Shown piece after piece: positions 47,624-57,509 of a stretch of DNA of 64,000 nt; positions within the stretch are counted from its first letter, which is position 1, and each line of letters starts with the position of its first letter. The position numbers were made by a program, and so were the translations under genes. The DNA comes from Chthonobacter albigriseus (lineage in GTDB: Bacteria > Pseudomonadota > Alphaproteobacteria > Rhizobiales > Pleomorphomonadaceae): NCBI RefSeq assembly GCF_013839445.1, contig NZ_JACDIT010000001.1, positions 448,116 to 512,115 on the forward strand. Direction: 5' to 3'. The notes under the pieces are model-generated. The model saw only the letters and a list, made by a program, of their open reading frames with translations. It was not told where the DNA came from and made no database searches.

Positions 47624-49075
47624 ATGCTGACCACTCCTCAGGCCATCGCCGAGACCAAGATGCTGATCGGTGCGGATTTCGTCGCCGGCACCGAAGACGC
47701 CGAAACGGTGCTCGCGCCGAAGACGGGCGCGGAGATCCTGCACCTGCCGGAGGCCTCGTCCGCGCAGATCGACGCCGCGGTGACCGCCGCCGACAAGGCC
47801 TTCGCAACATGGTCGCGGACCACGCCGGCCGAGCGCGCCGGCTACCTGCTCCGCCTGGCGCAGGCGATCGAGGACGACGCGGAAAGCTTCGCCGCGCTGG
47901 AGGCTCTCAACTGCGGCAAGCCCTATCCGGCCGTGCTGCGGGACGAGATCCCGGCGGTTGTGGACGTTCTGCGCTTCTTCGCCGGCGCCTGCCGCACGCT
48001 GCACGGCTCGGCCGCGGGTGAGTACATCGCCGGCCACACCTCGATGATCCGGCGTGATCCGATCGGTGTCATCGGCTCGATCGCGCCGTGGAACTACCCG
48101 CTGATGATGGCCGCGTGGAAGATCGGCCCGGCGCTTGCCGCCGGCAACACGGTGGTGATCAAGCCGAGCGAGCAGACCCCGCTGACCACGCTGAAGCTGG
48201 CCAAGGTCGCCGCCGGCATCCTGCCGGAGGGCGTTCTCAACGTGGTGGTGGGGCGCGGCGGCACCGTCGGCAACACGTTGATCAACCATCCGAAGGTGGC
48301 GATGGTGTCGCTGACCGGCGACATCGCGACCGGCCGCAAGGTGCTTGCCGCCGCCGCCGGCACGGTGAAGCGTACACATCTTGAACTCGGCGGCAAGGCG
48401 CCGGTGATCGTGTTCGACGACGCCGACCTCGAGGCCGTTGTGGAAGGCGTGCGGACCTTCGGCTACTACAATGCCGGCCAGGACTGCACCGCCGCCTGCC
48501 GCATCTATGTGGGCGACAAGCTCTACGAGAAGCTGGTGGCCGACCTGTCGTCGGCGGTCTCGACGATCGCCTACGCCAACGAGGACGACGACCAGAACGA
48601 GATGGGGCCGCTGATCTCCAAGCGGCAACGCGACCGCGTCTCCAGCTTCGTGCAGCGGGCGAGCGAGCTCAACCACATCGAGATCACCACCGGCGGCAAG
48701 CCGCGGGAGGGCAACGGGTTCTTCTACCAGCCGACGGTCGTTGCCGGCGCTCTGCAGACCGACGAGATCGTCCAGCGCGAGGTGTTCGGCCCGGTCGTGT
48801 CGGTGACGCGCTTCTCCGATCCGGACGACGCGGTGGCCTGGGCCAACGACAGCGACTACGGCCTCGCCTCGTCCGTTTGGACCAGGGACGTGTCGCGGGC
48901 GATGAACGTTGCCAGCCGGCTGCAGTACGGCTGCACCTGGGTCAACTGCCACTTCATGCTGACCAACGAGATGCCGCACGGGGGGCTGAAGCACTCCGGC
49001 TACGGCAAGGACATGAGCCAGTACGCGCTGGAGGACTACACGGTCGTCCGCCATGTGATGGTGAAGTTCGCCTGA
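47624..49075 (+). CDS. patD: Gamma-aminobutyraldehyde dehydrogenase
   Basis: 483 residues; a perfect AAGGAGG lies before the ATG. It is an aldehyde dehydrogenase with nucleotide-binding [20 protein letters not shown], the Glu in [16 protein letters not shown] and the catalytic Cys in [14 protein letters not shown]. Its position after ydcSTUV matches E. coli patD (ydcW), which oxidises 4-aminobutanal from putrescine to GABA. The substrate therefore rests on sequence class plus context. A hairpin follows at 49090. Confidence 0.9.
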   Translation: MLTTPQAIAETKMLIGADFVAGTEDAETVLAPKTGAEILHLPEASSAQIDAAVTAADKAFATWSRTTPAERAGYLLRLAQAIEDDAESFAALEALNCGKPYPAVLRDEIPAVVDVLRFFAGACRTLHGSAAGEYIAGHTSMIRRDPIGVIGSIAPWNYPLMMAAWKIGPALAAGNTVVIKPSEQTPLTTLKLAKVAAGILPEGVLNVVVGRGGTVGNTLINHPKVAMVSLTGDIATGRKVLAAAAGTVKRTHLELGGKAPVIVFDDADLEAVVEGVRTFGYYNAGQDCTAACRIYVGDKLYEKLVADLSSAVSTIAYANEDDDQNEMGPLISKRQRDRVSSFVQRASELNHIEITTGGKPREGNGFFYQPTVVAGALQTDEIVQREVFGPVVSVTRFSDPDDAVAWANDSDYGLASSVWTRDVSRAMNVASRLQYGCTWVNCHFMLTNEMPHGGLKHSGYGKDMSQYALEDYTVVRHVMVKFA

Positions 49076-49089
49076 TCCGGACCGGAATT

Positions 49090-49111
49090 GGGGAGGCAGC
49101 CATGCCTCCCC
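49090..49111 (+). terminator. Perfect 9-bp hairpin after patD
   Basis: GGGGAGGCA (49090-49098) and TGCCTCCCC (49103-49111) form a perfect stem with loop GCCA, fifteen bases after the patD stop and 104 bases before glgB. No T-tract follows, so it is termination-like without the classical tail. Confidence 0.55.
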
Positions 49112-49214
49112 GGCCCGGGCGAACTTGCTCCCGTTGAAACATATCTCCTTGTCCGGACGAACCAGTCGCGTACCTTCCGGTTAGAAGTCGAGAAAACGAC
49201 CGGGGAGGACAGGC

Positions 49215-51410
49215 ATGGCCGGACAGGTGGATCTGCGCGCGGGGCTGGATCAGGGCGCGATCCGCGCCATCGCGGAAGGCCGACACGGCGATCCCTTTTC
49301 CGTGCTCGGGCCGCATCCGACGGTGCGCGGTCCCAAGGTGATCCGCGCCTTCCTGCCGGGGGCGCTGTCGGCGGATGTGCTGGCGGATGGCAAGGTCCTC
49401 GCCTCCCTCGAGCATGTGGAAGACGGGCTTTGGGTCGCTGCGGTCAACGCCGTGCCGCCGCGCTACCGGCTCCGCGTGACGTGGTCCAACGGCGTGCACG
49501 AGGCCGAGGACCCCTATTCCTTCCCGCTGCTGCTCGGCGAGATGGACGTGTTCCTGCTGGCGGAGGGCACGCACCGCCGTCTCGCCGACGCGCTCGGCGC
49601 CGTGGCGACCGAGGTGGACGGCGTCCCCGGCGTGCGCTTCGCCGTGTGGGCGCCCAACGCGCGTCGCGTCTCGGTGATCGGCGACTTCAACAGCTGGGAC
49701 GGCCGCCGCAACCCGATGCGGCTGAGGGCCGAGTGCGGCGTCTGGGAGATCTTCATTCCGCGGATCGGGCCGGGCGAACGCTACAAGTTCGAGCTGGTCG
49801 GTCCGGACGGGACGCTGCTGCCGCAGAAGAGCGACCCGGTTGCGCGGCGGTTCGAGATGCCGCCGGCGACCGCGTCGATCGTCGCCGACCCCGCGCCGTT
49901 CGCCTGGACCGACGCCGCCTGGATGGAACACCGGGCAGCACGGCAGGGGCCGACGGCGCCGATGTCGATCTACGAGTTGCATCCGGGATCCTGGCGGCGC
50001 GCCGGCGACCAGCCGGTGACATGGGACTTCCTGGCGGACACGCTGGTTCCCTACGTCAGGCACATGGGGTTCACCCACATCGAACTGCTGCCGATCATGG
50101 AGCATCCTTTCGGCGGTTCGTGGGGCTACCAGCCGCTCGGGCTGTTTGCCCCGACCGCCCGCTACGGCGGGCCGGATGCGCTCTGCCGCTTCGTCGATCG
50201 CTGCCACGCCGAGGGGATCGGGGTGCTGCTCGATTGGGTGCCGGCGCACTTCCCGACCGACGCGCATGGGCTCGCCCGTTTCGACGGCACAGCCCTGTAC
50301 GAGCACCAGGACCCGCGGGAAGGTTTCCACCAGGACTGGAACACGCTGATCTACAACTTCGGGCGGACCGAGGTGGTCGGCTTCCTGGTTGCCTCCGCGC
50401 TCGAATGGCTGAACCGCTTCCACATCGACGGCCTGCGCGTCGACGCCGTGGCTTCGATGCTCTACCGGGACTACAGCCGAAAGGCCGGCGAGTGGGTGCC
50501 CAACCGCTACGGAGGTCGGGAGAACCTGGAGGCCGTGGCGTTCTTGAAGCACATGAACGGCGTGCTCGCGCACGAGGTGCCGGGGGCTGTGACGATCGCC
50601 GAGGAATCCACGGCCTGGCCGGGCGTTTCGGCGCCTCTGGAGAACGGGGGACTCGGCTTCTCCTACAAATGGAACATGGGCTGGATGCACGACACGCTGT
50701 CGTTCATCGGACGCGAGCCGGTGCACCGGCGCTTCCACCACGACGAGATGACCTTCGGGCTCGTCTACGCCTTCTCGGAGCGGTTCGTGCTGCCGCTCAG
50801 CCACGACGAGGTGGTCCACGGCAAGCGCTCGATCCTCGGGCGGATGCCGGGCGACGGCTGGCAGCAGTTCGCCAACCTGCGCGCCTACTACGCCTTCATG
50901 TGGACCCACCCGGGCAAGAAGCTGATCTTCATGGGCTGCGAGATCGCCCAAGGGCGGGAGTGGAACCACGACGGAGAGCTCGACTGGTGGCTCCTGGACC
51001 GGCCGCAGCATGCCGGCGCGCAGCGGCTCATCCGCGACCTTAACACGCTCTACCGCGCCGAGCCGGCCCTGCATGCGCGCGACCACGAGCCGGAGGGTTT
51101 CCGCTGGGTGATCGGCGACGACCGGCAGAATTCGGTCTACGCCTTTGTCCGACACGGCTTCGACAGCGACGCGCCGGTGCTTGTCATCTGCAATTTCACG
51201 CCAGTGCCGCGGCCGGGCTACCGGATCGGCGTGCCGCGGAGCGGGCGCTGGCTGGAGGTGCTGAACAGCGACGCGGAGATCTACGGCGGCTCGAACGTGG
51301 GCAATGCCGGCGCCATCGAGGCGGACGCCATGGAGAGCCACGGCGAGGCACAGAGCCTTGCGGTGACGCTGCCCCCGCTCGGTACGGTGGTGCTGAAGTG
51401 GGAGGGGTGA
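49215..51410 (+). CDS. glgB: 1,4-alpha-glucan branching enzyme
   Basis: 731 residues, ATG preceded by GGGGAGGAC. An N-terminal extension and CBM48 domain ([20 protein letters not shown] near 133-153) are followed by the GH13 core: [32 protein letters not shown] (nucleophile Asp), [13 protein letters not shown] (acid Glu) and [14 protein letters not shown]. It makes alpha-1,6 branches in glycogen. Other glg genes are not in the window. It converges on the NTF2-like gene, whose terminator hairpin lies between. Confidence 0.97.
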   Translation: MAGQVDLRAGLDQGAIRAIAEGRHGDPFSVLGPHPTVRGPKVIRAFLPGALSADVLADGKVLASLEHVEDGLWVAAVNAVPPRYRLRVTWSNGVHEAEDPYSFPLLLGEMDVFLLAEGTHRRLADALGAVATEVDGVPGVRFAVWAPNARRVSVIGDFNSWDGRRNPMRLRAECGVWEIFIPRIGPGERYKFELVGPDGTLLPQKSDPVARRFEMPPATASIVADPAPFAWTDAAWMEHRAARQGPTAPMSIYELHPGSWRRAGDQPVTWDFLADTLVPYVRHMGFTHIELLPIMEHPFGGSWGYQPLGLFAPTARYGGPDALCRFVDRCHAEGIGVLLDWVPAHFPTDAHGLARFDGTALYEHQDPREGFHQDWNTLIYNFGRTEVVGFLVASALEWLNRFHIDGLRVDAVASMLYRDYSRKAGEWVPNRYGGRENLEAVAFLKHMNGVLAHEVPGAVTIAEESTAWPGVSAPLENGGLGFSYKWNMGWMHDTLSFIGREPVHRRFHHDEMTFGLVYAFSERFVLPLSHDEVVHGKRSILGRMPGDGWQQFANLRAYYAFMWTHPGKKLIFMGCEIAQGREWNHDGELDWWLLDRPQHAGAQRLIRDLNTLYRAEPALHARDHEPEGFRWVIGDDRQNSVYAFVRHGFDSDAPVLVICNFTPVPRPGYRIGVPRSGRWLEVLNSDAEIYGGSNVGNAGAIEADAMESHGEAQSLAVTLPPLGTVVLKWEG

Positions 51411-51418
51411 AAGCAAAA

Positions 51419-51442
51419 GGGCGCGCCCGAGCCGGCGCGCCC
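51419..51442 (-). terminator. Intrinsic terminator of the NTF2-like gene
   Basis: GGGCGCGCC and GGCGCGCCC form a perfect 9-bp stem with a 6-base loop. Read on the minus strand, the stem is followed by CTTTTGCTTTC, the T-rich tail of an intrinsic terminator, 24 bases downstream of the stop at 51466. It may also stop glgB transcripts from the other side. Confidence 0.75.
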
Positions 51443-51465
51443 CTGTTGCCTCCTAAGGTCTGTCG

Positions 51466-51921
51466 TCAGTTCGCGACGGGCGTGATCTCGTGGCTGGTGA
51501 TCAGCCACGTCCCGTTCTTGTTCTCGAACTCCATGGTGAAGTTGGTGGCGAGTTCCTCGCCGCCGAGGTTCCAGGTCTTCACCCCCGATTTGACGAACTT
51601 GTTGCAGTCCATTTCGGTCTTCGCTTCGCCGAGCGTGACCTTCGGGGTCTTGTCGACGAAAGCGTTCCAGTAGTCGCGGATGGCGGTACGGTCGGTGAGG
51701 GCTTCCGCCTTGTCGTGCGGCTTGAAGCTGTGGCCGGGGGCGTAGAAGTCGAGCACCATGTCCGGATTGTGGCCCGGGACGGCGGCTGCCCACTTGTCGA
51801 AGGCGGCTTTGGCGGCGGCTTCATCGAGCGGGGCGCAGGATCCGGTGTTGGCAAGGGCCGGGCCCGCGGCGAACAGCACGAGGGACGACACGGCGACGAT
51901 CATGGTCTTCTTCGCAGTCAT
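51466..51921 (-). CDS. Secreted NTF2-like (SnoaL/DUF4440-type) protein
   Basis: 151 residues; GGAGGA precedes the ATG. The signal peptide ends ALA near residue 24. The mature domain has the cone-shaped NTF2-like pattern: AFDKWAAAVPGHNPDMVLDFYAPGHSF, LTDRTAIRDYWNAFVDKTP, then strands ending NKNGTWLITSHEITPV. Two Cys (GSCAPL, MDCNKF) may form a disulfide. Such domains act as small binding or catalytic folds, and the ligand cannot be inferred. It is a single-gene unit with its own terminator. Confidence 0.8.
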   Translation of the reverse strand: MTAKKTMIVAVSSLVLFAAGPALANTGSCAPLDEAAAKAAFDKWAAAVPGHNPDMVLDFYAPGHSFKPHDKAEALTDRTAIRDYWNAFVDKTPKVTLGEAKTEMDCNKFVKSGVKTWNLGGEELATNFTMEFENKNGTWLITSHEITPVAN

Positions 51922-52056
51922 GGGGTTCCTCCGTCTCAGGCCGGCGGCCAGTCCGCCAGCTGAACCTTGAGGTAAGTAGTCCCCCGTAGGCCGGAAGAGG
52001 GCTAATCGATTAAATGTTCGTAATCTTCACGCGCTTCTGCCCGTATTAGCGACCCC

Positions 52057-52800
52057 TCAATAGTCGACGCGGGTGAGGCAGAGGCCGGACGGGGGCGCCA
52101 CGGGCCCGCAGGCCGTCCGGTCGGCGGCGTTGAGCGCCGCGGAGAGATCGTCTGCCGTCCAGGTGCCGTCCCCCACCTTGCGCAGGCTGCCGACCATCGA
52201 GCGGACCTGGTTGTGCAGGAAGGATCGTGCGTGGGTGACCACGTGGACCTCGTCGCCGACGCGGGAGACGGCGAGATGGTCGAGCGTCTTCACCGGGCTC
52301 TTCGACTGGCAGTCGGTTGACCGGAAGGTGGTGAAGTCGTGATGCCCGACGAGCCGCTGGGCGGCAGCATGCATGGCGTCAACGTCGAGCGGCTTGCGGA
52401 CGTGCCAGACCACGTGGCGCTGGAGCGTGGGCGGGACCCTCCGGTCGAGGATGCGGTAGAGGTAGTGGCGGCGGCGCGCCGAAAAGCGTGCGTCAAAGCT
52501 GTCCGGCACCCATTCGGCGGCAACGACGGCAACGGGCTGCGGCTTCAGGTGCGCGTTGGCCGCGTCGCGCACGGTGTCGGGGCGCAGGGTCTTGGCGATG
52601 TCGACGTGGGCGACCTGCCCGAGCGCATGCACGCCCGCGTCGGTGCGCCCCGCTCCACCAAGTGTGACCGGGTGCCCGGCAAACGCGGCGATCGCGGCCT
52701 CCAGAACGCCCTGAACGCTCAGCCCGAACTCCTCGCCCTGCCGTTGCCAGCCGCAGTAGTCGGTTCCGTCGTACTCGATGGTGAGCTTGTAGCGGGGCAT
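52057..52800 (-). CDS. truA: tRNA pseudouridine(38-40) synthase
   Basis: 247 residues. The N-terminus is [21 protein letters not shown], and the catalytic Asp is in [18 protein letters not shown]. Also visible are [14 protein letters not shown] and [19 protein letters not shown]. It modifies U38-40 in the anticodon stem. It lies two bases after fmt on the same strand, the common def-fmt-truA order. Confidence 0.97.
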   Translation of the reverse strand: MPRYKLTIEYDGTDYCGWQRQGEEFGLSVQGVLEAAIAAFAGHPVTLGGAGRTDAGVHALGQVAHVDIAKTLRPDTVRDAANAHLKPQPVAVVAAEWVPDSFDARFSARRRHYLYRILDRRVPPTLQRHVVWHVRKPLDVDAMHAAAQRLVGHHDFTTFRSTDCQSKSPVKTLDHLAVSRVGDEVHVVTHARSFLHNQVRSMVGSLRKVGDGTWTADDLSAALNAADRTACGPVAPPSGLCLTRVDY

Positions 52801-52802
52801 GG

Positions 52803-53735
52803 CTAACCGAGCCGCCCGCCCGGCGCGAGCTTGGCGCCGCGCGCGAAATCGGCGTAGGGCATCGCCTTGGCGCCGGCCCGCTGTACCGTGACGAGGCGAA
52901 CCGCGCCATCGGCGCAGGCGACGGTGCCCGTGGCATCAAGCAGCGTGCCGGGCTCGCCCTGCCCGTTGCCCGGCGTGGAGCGAAGCACCTTCACCCTCTC
53001 CTCGCCCTTGCCGAAATCGGCGGCGAACCAGGCACCGGGAAAGGGTGAGAGCCCGCGAATGTGGTCGTGGACCGCCCGGGCGGGACGGTTCCAGTCGATG
53101 CGGGTCTCGGCGTTGGTGAGCTTGTGGGCGTAGACGATGCCCGCGTCCGACTGCGGCATGAAGGAAAGACCGCCACGCTCCAGGCCCCCGAGGGCGCGGA
53201 TCATCAGGTCGGAGCCGAGCGGTGCGAGACGATCGTGGAGCTCGCCGGCGGTCTCGTCCGGCCCGATCGGGACCCGCTCAGCCATGGCGACGGGACCGGT
53301 GTCGAGGCCCTCCTCCATGCGCATGACCATGACGCCGGTCTCTGCATCGCCCGCCATGATGGCGCGGTTGATGGGCGCGGCGCCGCGCCAGCGTGGCAGC
53401 AGCGAGGCGTGCAGGTTGAGGCAGCCTTCGGCCGGCGCGTCGAGCACGGGCTTCGGCAGCAGGAGCCCGTAGGCGACCACCACCGCCACGTCGGCGCCGT
53501 GGCTGGCGAAGACGGCCTGCGCCTCCTCGTCCTTCAGCGTCTTCGGCGTGAACACGGGGATGCCGAAGGCGTCGGCCTTCTCGTGGACCGGCGAACGCCG
53601 AAGCTCCATGCCACGGCCGGCCGGACGCGGAGCGCGCGTATAGACCGCCACCACCTCGTGGCCGTGGCCGAGGATCTCCAGGAGAACGGGCACCGCGAAG
53701 TCGGGCGTGCCCATGAAGACGATCTTGAGCGGCAT
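52803..53735 (-). CDS. fmt: Methionyl-tRNA formyltransferase
   Basis: 310 residues. It starts [20 protein letters not shown]; the formyl-transfer site is in [20 protein letters not shown] with the catalytic Asp in [17 protein letters not shown]. It formylates initiator Met-tRNA using 10-formyl-THF. In most bacteria it directly follows def; here a toxin-antitoxin pair on the other strand separates the two. The truA gene follows at two bases. Confidence 0.97.
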   Translation of the reverse strand: MPLKIVFMGTPDFAVPVLLEILGHGHEVVAVYTRAPRPAGRGMELRRSPVHEKADAFGIPVFTPKTLKDEEAQAVFASHGADVAVVVAYGLLLPKPVLDAPAEGCLNLHASLLPRWRGAAPINRAIMAGDAETGVMVMRMEEGLDTGPVAMAERVPIGPDETAGELHDRLAPLGSDLMIRALGGLERGGLSFMPQSDAGIVYAHKLTNAETRIDWNRPARAVHDHIRGLSPFPGAWFAADFGKGEERVKVLRSTPGNGQGEPGTLLDATGTVACADGAVRLVTVQRAGAKAMPYADFARGAKLAPGGRLG

Positions 53736-53809
53736 GAGAGTGGTCCGATCCGGCGAGGTCCGGAGCGCGGTTTAGCGGAAGGGGTCGACGAGGTCGAGTG
53801 CTTGCGTGC

Positions 53810-53837
53810 TGGTACCTTTACTCGAGATCAGGTACCA
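53810..53837. promoter_or_regulatory. Inverted repeat TGGTACCT-N12-AGGTACCA upstream of the antitoxin
   Basis: Perfect 8-bp arms (53810-53817, 53830-53837) lie 33 bases before the antitoxin ATG, and a further GATACC half-like site lies near 53849. AbrB-type antitoxins usually repress their own promoter through such repeats, so this is the likely operator. Confidence 0.65.
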
Positions 53838-53870
53838 TGTGTCTGTTTGATACCCAAAACGGCTCGGACC

Positions 53871-54119
53871 ATGACATCTCAGGCGGTCAAGATCATCAAC
53901 GGCGGGAAGATCGTGATTCCCGCTTCGTTTCGGCGGGCTCTCGGGCTCGCAGCGGGCGATACCGTGGTGGTGGAGCTTGCGGGCGAGGAGCTTCGGCTGC
54001 GTTCTCAGGCGCAGGCACTCTCGGAGGCTCGGGCCATCCTGCGCCGGCATGTTCCGGAAGAGCAGTCGCTGACCGATGAACTCATCCGGGATCGTCGGGA
54101 CTCCGCTCGTGGCGAGTGA
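53871..54119 (+). CDS. AbrB/MazE-type antitoxin
   Basis: 82 residues from ATG at 53871. The N-terminal swapped-hairpin DNA-binding domain is clear (KIINGGKIVIPASFRRALGL, GDTVVVELAGEELRL). The C-terminal helix (about 50-82, ARAILRRHVPEEQSLTDELI) would wrap the toxin. It overlaps the PIN toxin gene by 44 bases if the toxin starts at 54076. The pair sits between fmt and def, on the opposite strand to both. Confidence 0.88.
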   Translation: MTSQAVKIINGGKIVIPASFRRALGLAAGDTVVVELAGEELRLRSQAQALSEARAILRRHVPEEQSLTDELIRDRRDSARGE

Positions 54120-54501
54120 AGACCTGGTGGTTCTCGACGCGTCGGCGCTGTTGTGCGCGATCGAAGGCGAAACGGGGCACGACGTGGTCCTGAGGGCCCT
54201 GCCGGTTGGGGTCATATCGTCGGTGAACTTGTCGGAAGTCGTGGCAAAGCTCGCCGAGCGCGGCCTGGACGACAGCGAAATCCGTTCGGTCCTCGCCGCG
54301 GTGGAAGTTCCGGTGGTCGGTTTCTCGGAGGAAATCGCCTGGATGGCTGGGCTGCTGCGACCGAAGACCCGCGCCCACGGGCTTTCCTTCAGGGATCGTG
54401 CCTGTTTGGCGACCGGCGCGTTGCTGGCGAGGCCCGTCGTCACGGCCGACAAGGCATGGCTGGATCTGGACTTTCCGGTCGAGGTGATCTGCGTGCGATG
54501 A
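54076..54501 (+). CDS. PIN-domain toxin (VapC-type ribonuclease)
   Basis: 141 residues from ATG at 54076; a GTG at 54109, closer to the antitoxin stop, is a possible start giving 130 residues. The acidic residues of the PIN site are present: VVLDASALLCA, SSVNLSEVVAKL, SFRDRACLATG and VVTADKAWLDLD. VapC toxins cut tRNA or rRNA; the target cannot be told. It ends six bases before the convergent def gene, so insertion of the module was precise. Partnered with an AbrB-type rather than a Phd-type antitoxin. Confidence 0.88.
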   Translation: MNSSGIVGTPLVASEDLVVLDASALLCAIEGETGHDVVLRALPVGVISSVNLSEVVAKLAERGLDDSEIRSVLAAVEVPVVGFSEEIAWMAGLLRPKTRAHGLSFRDRACLATGALLARPVVTADKAWLDLDFPVEVICVR

Positions 54502-54507
54502 CGCCTG

Positions 54508-55026
54508 TCATCCCCGCTCCTTCTCCTTGGCGAGCTTGGCGAACTTGCGCACCACGCGGTCGCGCTTGAGCTTGGAGATGTGGTCGATAAAGAGCACGCC
54601 GTTGAGGTGGTCGATCTCGTGCTGAAGGCAGGTGGCGAGAATGCCGTCGGCATCCACTTCCTGTTCGGCGAAGGCGAGATCGCGGTAGCGCACCTTCACC
54701 TTGGACGGGCGCTCCACCTCCTCGTAGTAGTCGGGGATGGAAAGGCAGCCCTCCTCGTACTTGGACCTCTCCTCCGACGACCAGACGATCTCCGGATTGA
54801 GGAACACCTGCGGCACGCGGGCATCCTCCTCGCGCGAGACGTCGATGGTGACCAGGCGAACCGGGACGCCGACCTGGATGGCCGCGAGCCCGATGCCGGG
54901 CGCCTCGTACATCGTCTCGAGCATGTCATCGGCCAGCCGCCGGATCTCGTCGGTGACCGACGCAACCGGTGCGGAGACGAGGCGAAGCTGGGAATCAGGA
55001 AGGATGACGAGCGGCTTGATGGTCAT
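54508..55026 (-). CDS. def: Peptide deformylase
   Basis: 172 residues. The three metal-site motifs are all present: [25 protein letters not shown] and [13 protein letters not shown]. It removes the formyl group from nascent proteins and normally adjoins fmt, as part of the same formyl cycle. Here it precedes fmt on the same strand with the toxin-antitoxin pair between, so it probably has its own promoter or terminator arrangement. Confidence 0.97.
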   Translation of the reverse strand: MTIKPLVILPDSQLRLVSAPVASVTDEIRRLADDMLETMYEAPGIGLAAIQVGVPVRLVTIDVSREEDARVPQVFLNPEIVWSSEERSKYEEGCLSIPDYYEEVERPSKVKVRYRDLAFAEQEVDADGILATCLQHEIDHLNGVLFIDHISKLKRDRVVRKFAKLAKEKERG

Positions 55027-55093
55027 CCTCGGCAGATAAGCGATGCCGGAATTGTGGTCAATATGGGGGAATGCGGGACGGCGCTGCGGCCGG

Positions 55094-57280
55094 CTAGCCC
55101 TGCGCCGCCAGCATCTCCTTTAGGCGCGTCCAGCGCCTGCGTGTCCTGGCGCCGCTCACCGCCGTCTCCAGCGCCCAGGGTTCGGCGACCAGCACGACCA
55201 GGCGCTTGCCACGGGTGGCAGCGGTGTAAAGCAGGTTGCGGGCGAGCATGATGGTGTGTTCGCGCACCAGCGGGATCACCACCGCCGGGTATTCCGAGCC
55301 CTGGCTCTTGTGGATGGTGATGGCGTAGGCGCGCTGCAGGGCTTCCAGATCCTGAAGGCCGTAGGTCACCTCGCGGCCGTCGAAGGAGACGCGGACCTCG
55401 TCCTCCTTGGCGCGAATGGTGCGGACGATCCCGAGGTCGCCGTTGAAGACGTCGCGGTCGTAGTCGTTCTCGATCTGCATGACCTTGTCGCCGACCGCGA
55501 AGGTCTGGCCGAAGCGTTCCACCTGGTCGAGCGGCGCCGGGTTGAGCAGCCTGGCGAGCTGGTCGTTGAGGTTGCGAGCCCCGACCGCGCCCTTCTGCAT
55601 CGGCGTGATGACCTGGACGTCGCGCATCGGGTCGAGCCCGAAGCGGCGGGGGATGCGGGTGCCGACGATCTCCAGGATCTTGGCGAGCGCGTCCTCCGAG
55701 CCGGTGGCCTCGACGAGGTAGAAGTCGGCCGTCTCCCCCGGCGGGGGAGCCTCCGGCATCTCGCCGTGGTTGATCCGGTGCGCGTTGACGATGATGCGGC
55801 TCTCCTCGGCCTGCCGGAAGATCTCCGTCAGGCGGGCGACCGGAACCGTGCCGGACGCGATCACGTCGGCGAGCACCTGGCCGGGGCCGACCGAGGGCAG
55901 CTGGTCGACGTCGCCGACCAGGATCAGCGCGGCGTTGGGCGGCATCGCCTCCAGCAGTGCAGCCATCAGCGCCACGTCGACCATGGAGGCCTCGTCGATC
56001 ACGACGAGATCCGCCTCCAGGGGCTCGCCCGGGCCGCGCTTGAAGCCGCCCGTCGTCGGATCGATCTCCAGGAGCCGGTGGATGGTGCGCGCTTCGCGGC
56101 CGGTCTGGTCGGCCATCCGGCGCGCGGCACGTCCGGTCGGCGCGGCGAGCGCCACCGTCAAGCGGGCGCGGGAGACGACGGCCAGAAGGGCGTCGAGCAG
56201 GGTCGTCTTGCCGACGCCGGGTCCGCCGGTGATGACCGAAACCTTGGCGGTGGCGACGGCCGCCAGCGCGTCGCGCTGGGACGGCGACAGCGTCTTGCCG
56301 CTTGCCGTCTCGAAGCGCTCGATCGCCGCGGGCACGTCCACCTTGCCCCAGGGCACCGGCCCATCGGCGAGTTTCCTCAGCCGCTTGGCGACGCTCGCCT
56401 CGAAGCGGGCGAGACGCTTGGCGGCCAGGCAGGTGACGCCCTCCACCTCGGTTTCCTCGACGTCGCCGTGTCGGATGGCCTCGGCGATGGCGTCGGTCAC
56501 CGCCTCCGGGTCGACGCCGAGAAGGCGGGCGGCGCGGTGGGCGATCTCTTCGCGCGGAACGGCCGTGTGGCCCTGGTCAGCGGCGTCCTCGAGCGCATAG
56601 GTGACGCCAGCGCGCAGACGCTCCGGGGCGGTTTTGCCGACGCCGAACTTCTCGGCGATCTCGTCGGCACCCTCGAAGCCGATGCCGCGCACCTCGCGGG
56701 CGAGGCGGTAGGGATCTTCCTCGATCACCTTGACCGCCTCCGGGCCGAAGTGCCGCCAGATGCGCACGGCGCGCGCGGTGCCGACGCCCTTCTCCTGGAA
56801 GGCGATCATGATCTCCTTGACCGCCTTGCGCTCGCGGTAGCTCTCTGCGATCCGGGCGGCGAGCTGCTTGCCGACCCCCGGCACCTTCACCAGCCGCATC
56901 GGCTCGTTCTCGATCACGTCGAGGGCCTTGGCGCCGAACTCCTGGACGATACGCTCGGCCATCGCCGGACCGACGCCGGAGATCAGGCCGGAGCCGAGGA
57001 AGCGGGCGACGGCGTCGCGGCCGGTCGGCTCGCGGGTGGTCATCTTCTCGGCGCGGAACTGCAGGCCGTGGACCTTGTCGGTCATCCACTGGCCTTCCGC
57101 GTCGATCTTCTCGCCGGCCGACACGGAGGGCACGTGCCCGACCAGCGCGACCGGCTCCTTGCGCCCGGTCACGCGGATGCGCAGCACGGAGAAGCCGTTC
57201 TCCTCATTGTGGAACGTAACTCGGTCGACGGTGCCGGTGAGGCGTTCGAACAGGCGCGGAGCCGAGGAATCGTCGGTCAT
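55094..57280 (-). CDS. recD2: RecD2-like ATP-dependent DNA helicase
   Basis: 728 residues from ATG at 57280; the open frame extends further but without homology. An N-terminal OB-like domain ([20 protein letters not shown]) is followed by helix-hairpin-helix segments ([28 protein letters not shown]). The SF1 helicase core has Walker [18 protein letters not shown], Walker [27 protein letters not shown] and a C-terminal [20 protein letters not shown]. The N-terminal extension places it with RecD2, the 5'-3' helicase not bound to RecBC. It diverges from the opgG-like gene. Confidence 0.93.
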   Translation of the reverse strand: MTDDSSAPRLFERLTGTVDRVTFHNEENGFSVLRIRVTGRKEPVALVGHVPSVSAGEKIDAEGQWMTDKVHGLQFRAEKMTTREPTGRDAVARFLGSGLISGVGPAMAERIVQEFGAKALDVIENEPMRLVKVPGVGKQLAARIAESYRERKAVKEIMIAFQEKGVGTARAVRIWRHFGPEAVKVIEEDPYRLAREVRGIGFEGADEIAEKFGVGKTAPERLRAGVTYALEDAADQGHTAVPREEIAHRAARLLGVDPEAVTDAIAEAIRHGDVEETEVEGVTCLAAKRLARFEASVAKRLRKLADGPVPWGKVDVPAAIERFETASGKTLSPSQRDALAAVATAKVSVITGGPGVGKTTLLDALLAVVSRARLTVALAAPTGRAARRMADQTGREARTIHRLLEIDPTTGGFKRGPGEPLEADLVVIDEASMVDVALMAALLEAMPPNAALILVGDVDQLPSVGPGQVLADVIASGTVPVARLTEIFRQAEESRIIVNAHRINHGEMPEAPPPGETADFYLVEATGSEDALAKILEIVGTRIPRRFGLDPMRDVQVITPMQKGAVGARNLNDQLARLLNPAPLDQVERFGQTFAVGDKVMQIENDYDRDVFNGDLGIVRTIRAKEDEVRVSFDGREVTYGLQDLEALQRAYAITIHKSQGSEYPAVVIPLVREHTIMLARNLLYTAATRGKRLVVLVAEPWALETAVSGARTRRRWTRLKEMLAAQG

Positions 57281-57509
57281 GGGCGAGAAGTTATGGAGCC
57301 TTAACGGGCATTTGAGAAGCTCCACGGCGATGATGCGTCCGAGGGAGCAGGCCGACCGCACCGAAGACCGCCGCGGCGGATCGGACGGCCCCGAAAACGC
57401 CCTATTTCCTGCGGTTGACGCCGAGGGGCATCGCTCGGTACACCCGTCCCGTTTCGACCACGATGTCCTCCATCCTCGTCCGTCCGTTCTCCAGAGAGGC
57501 CTATCGCCC

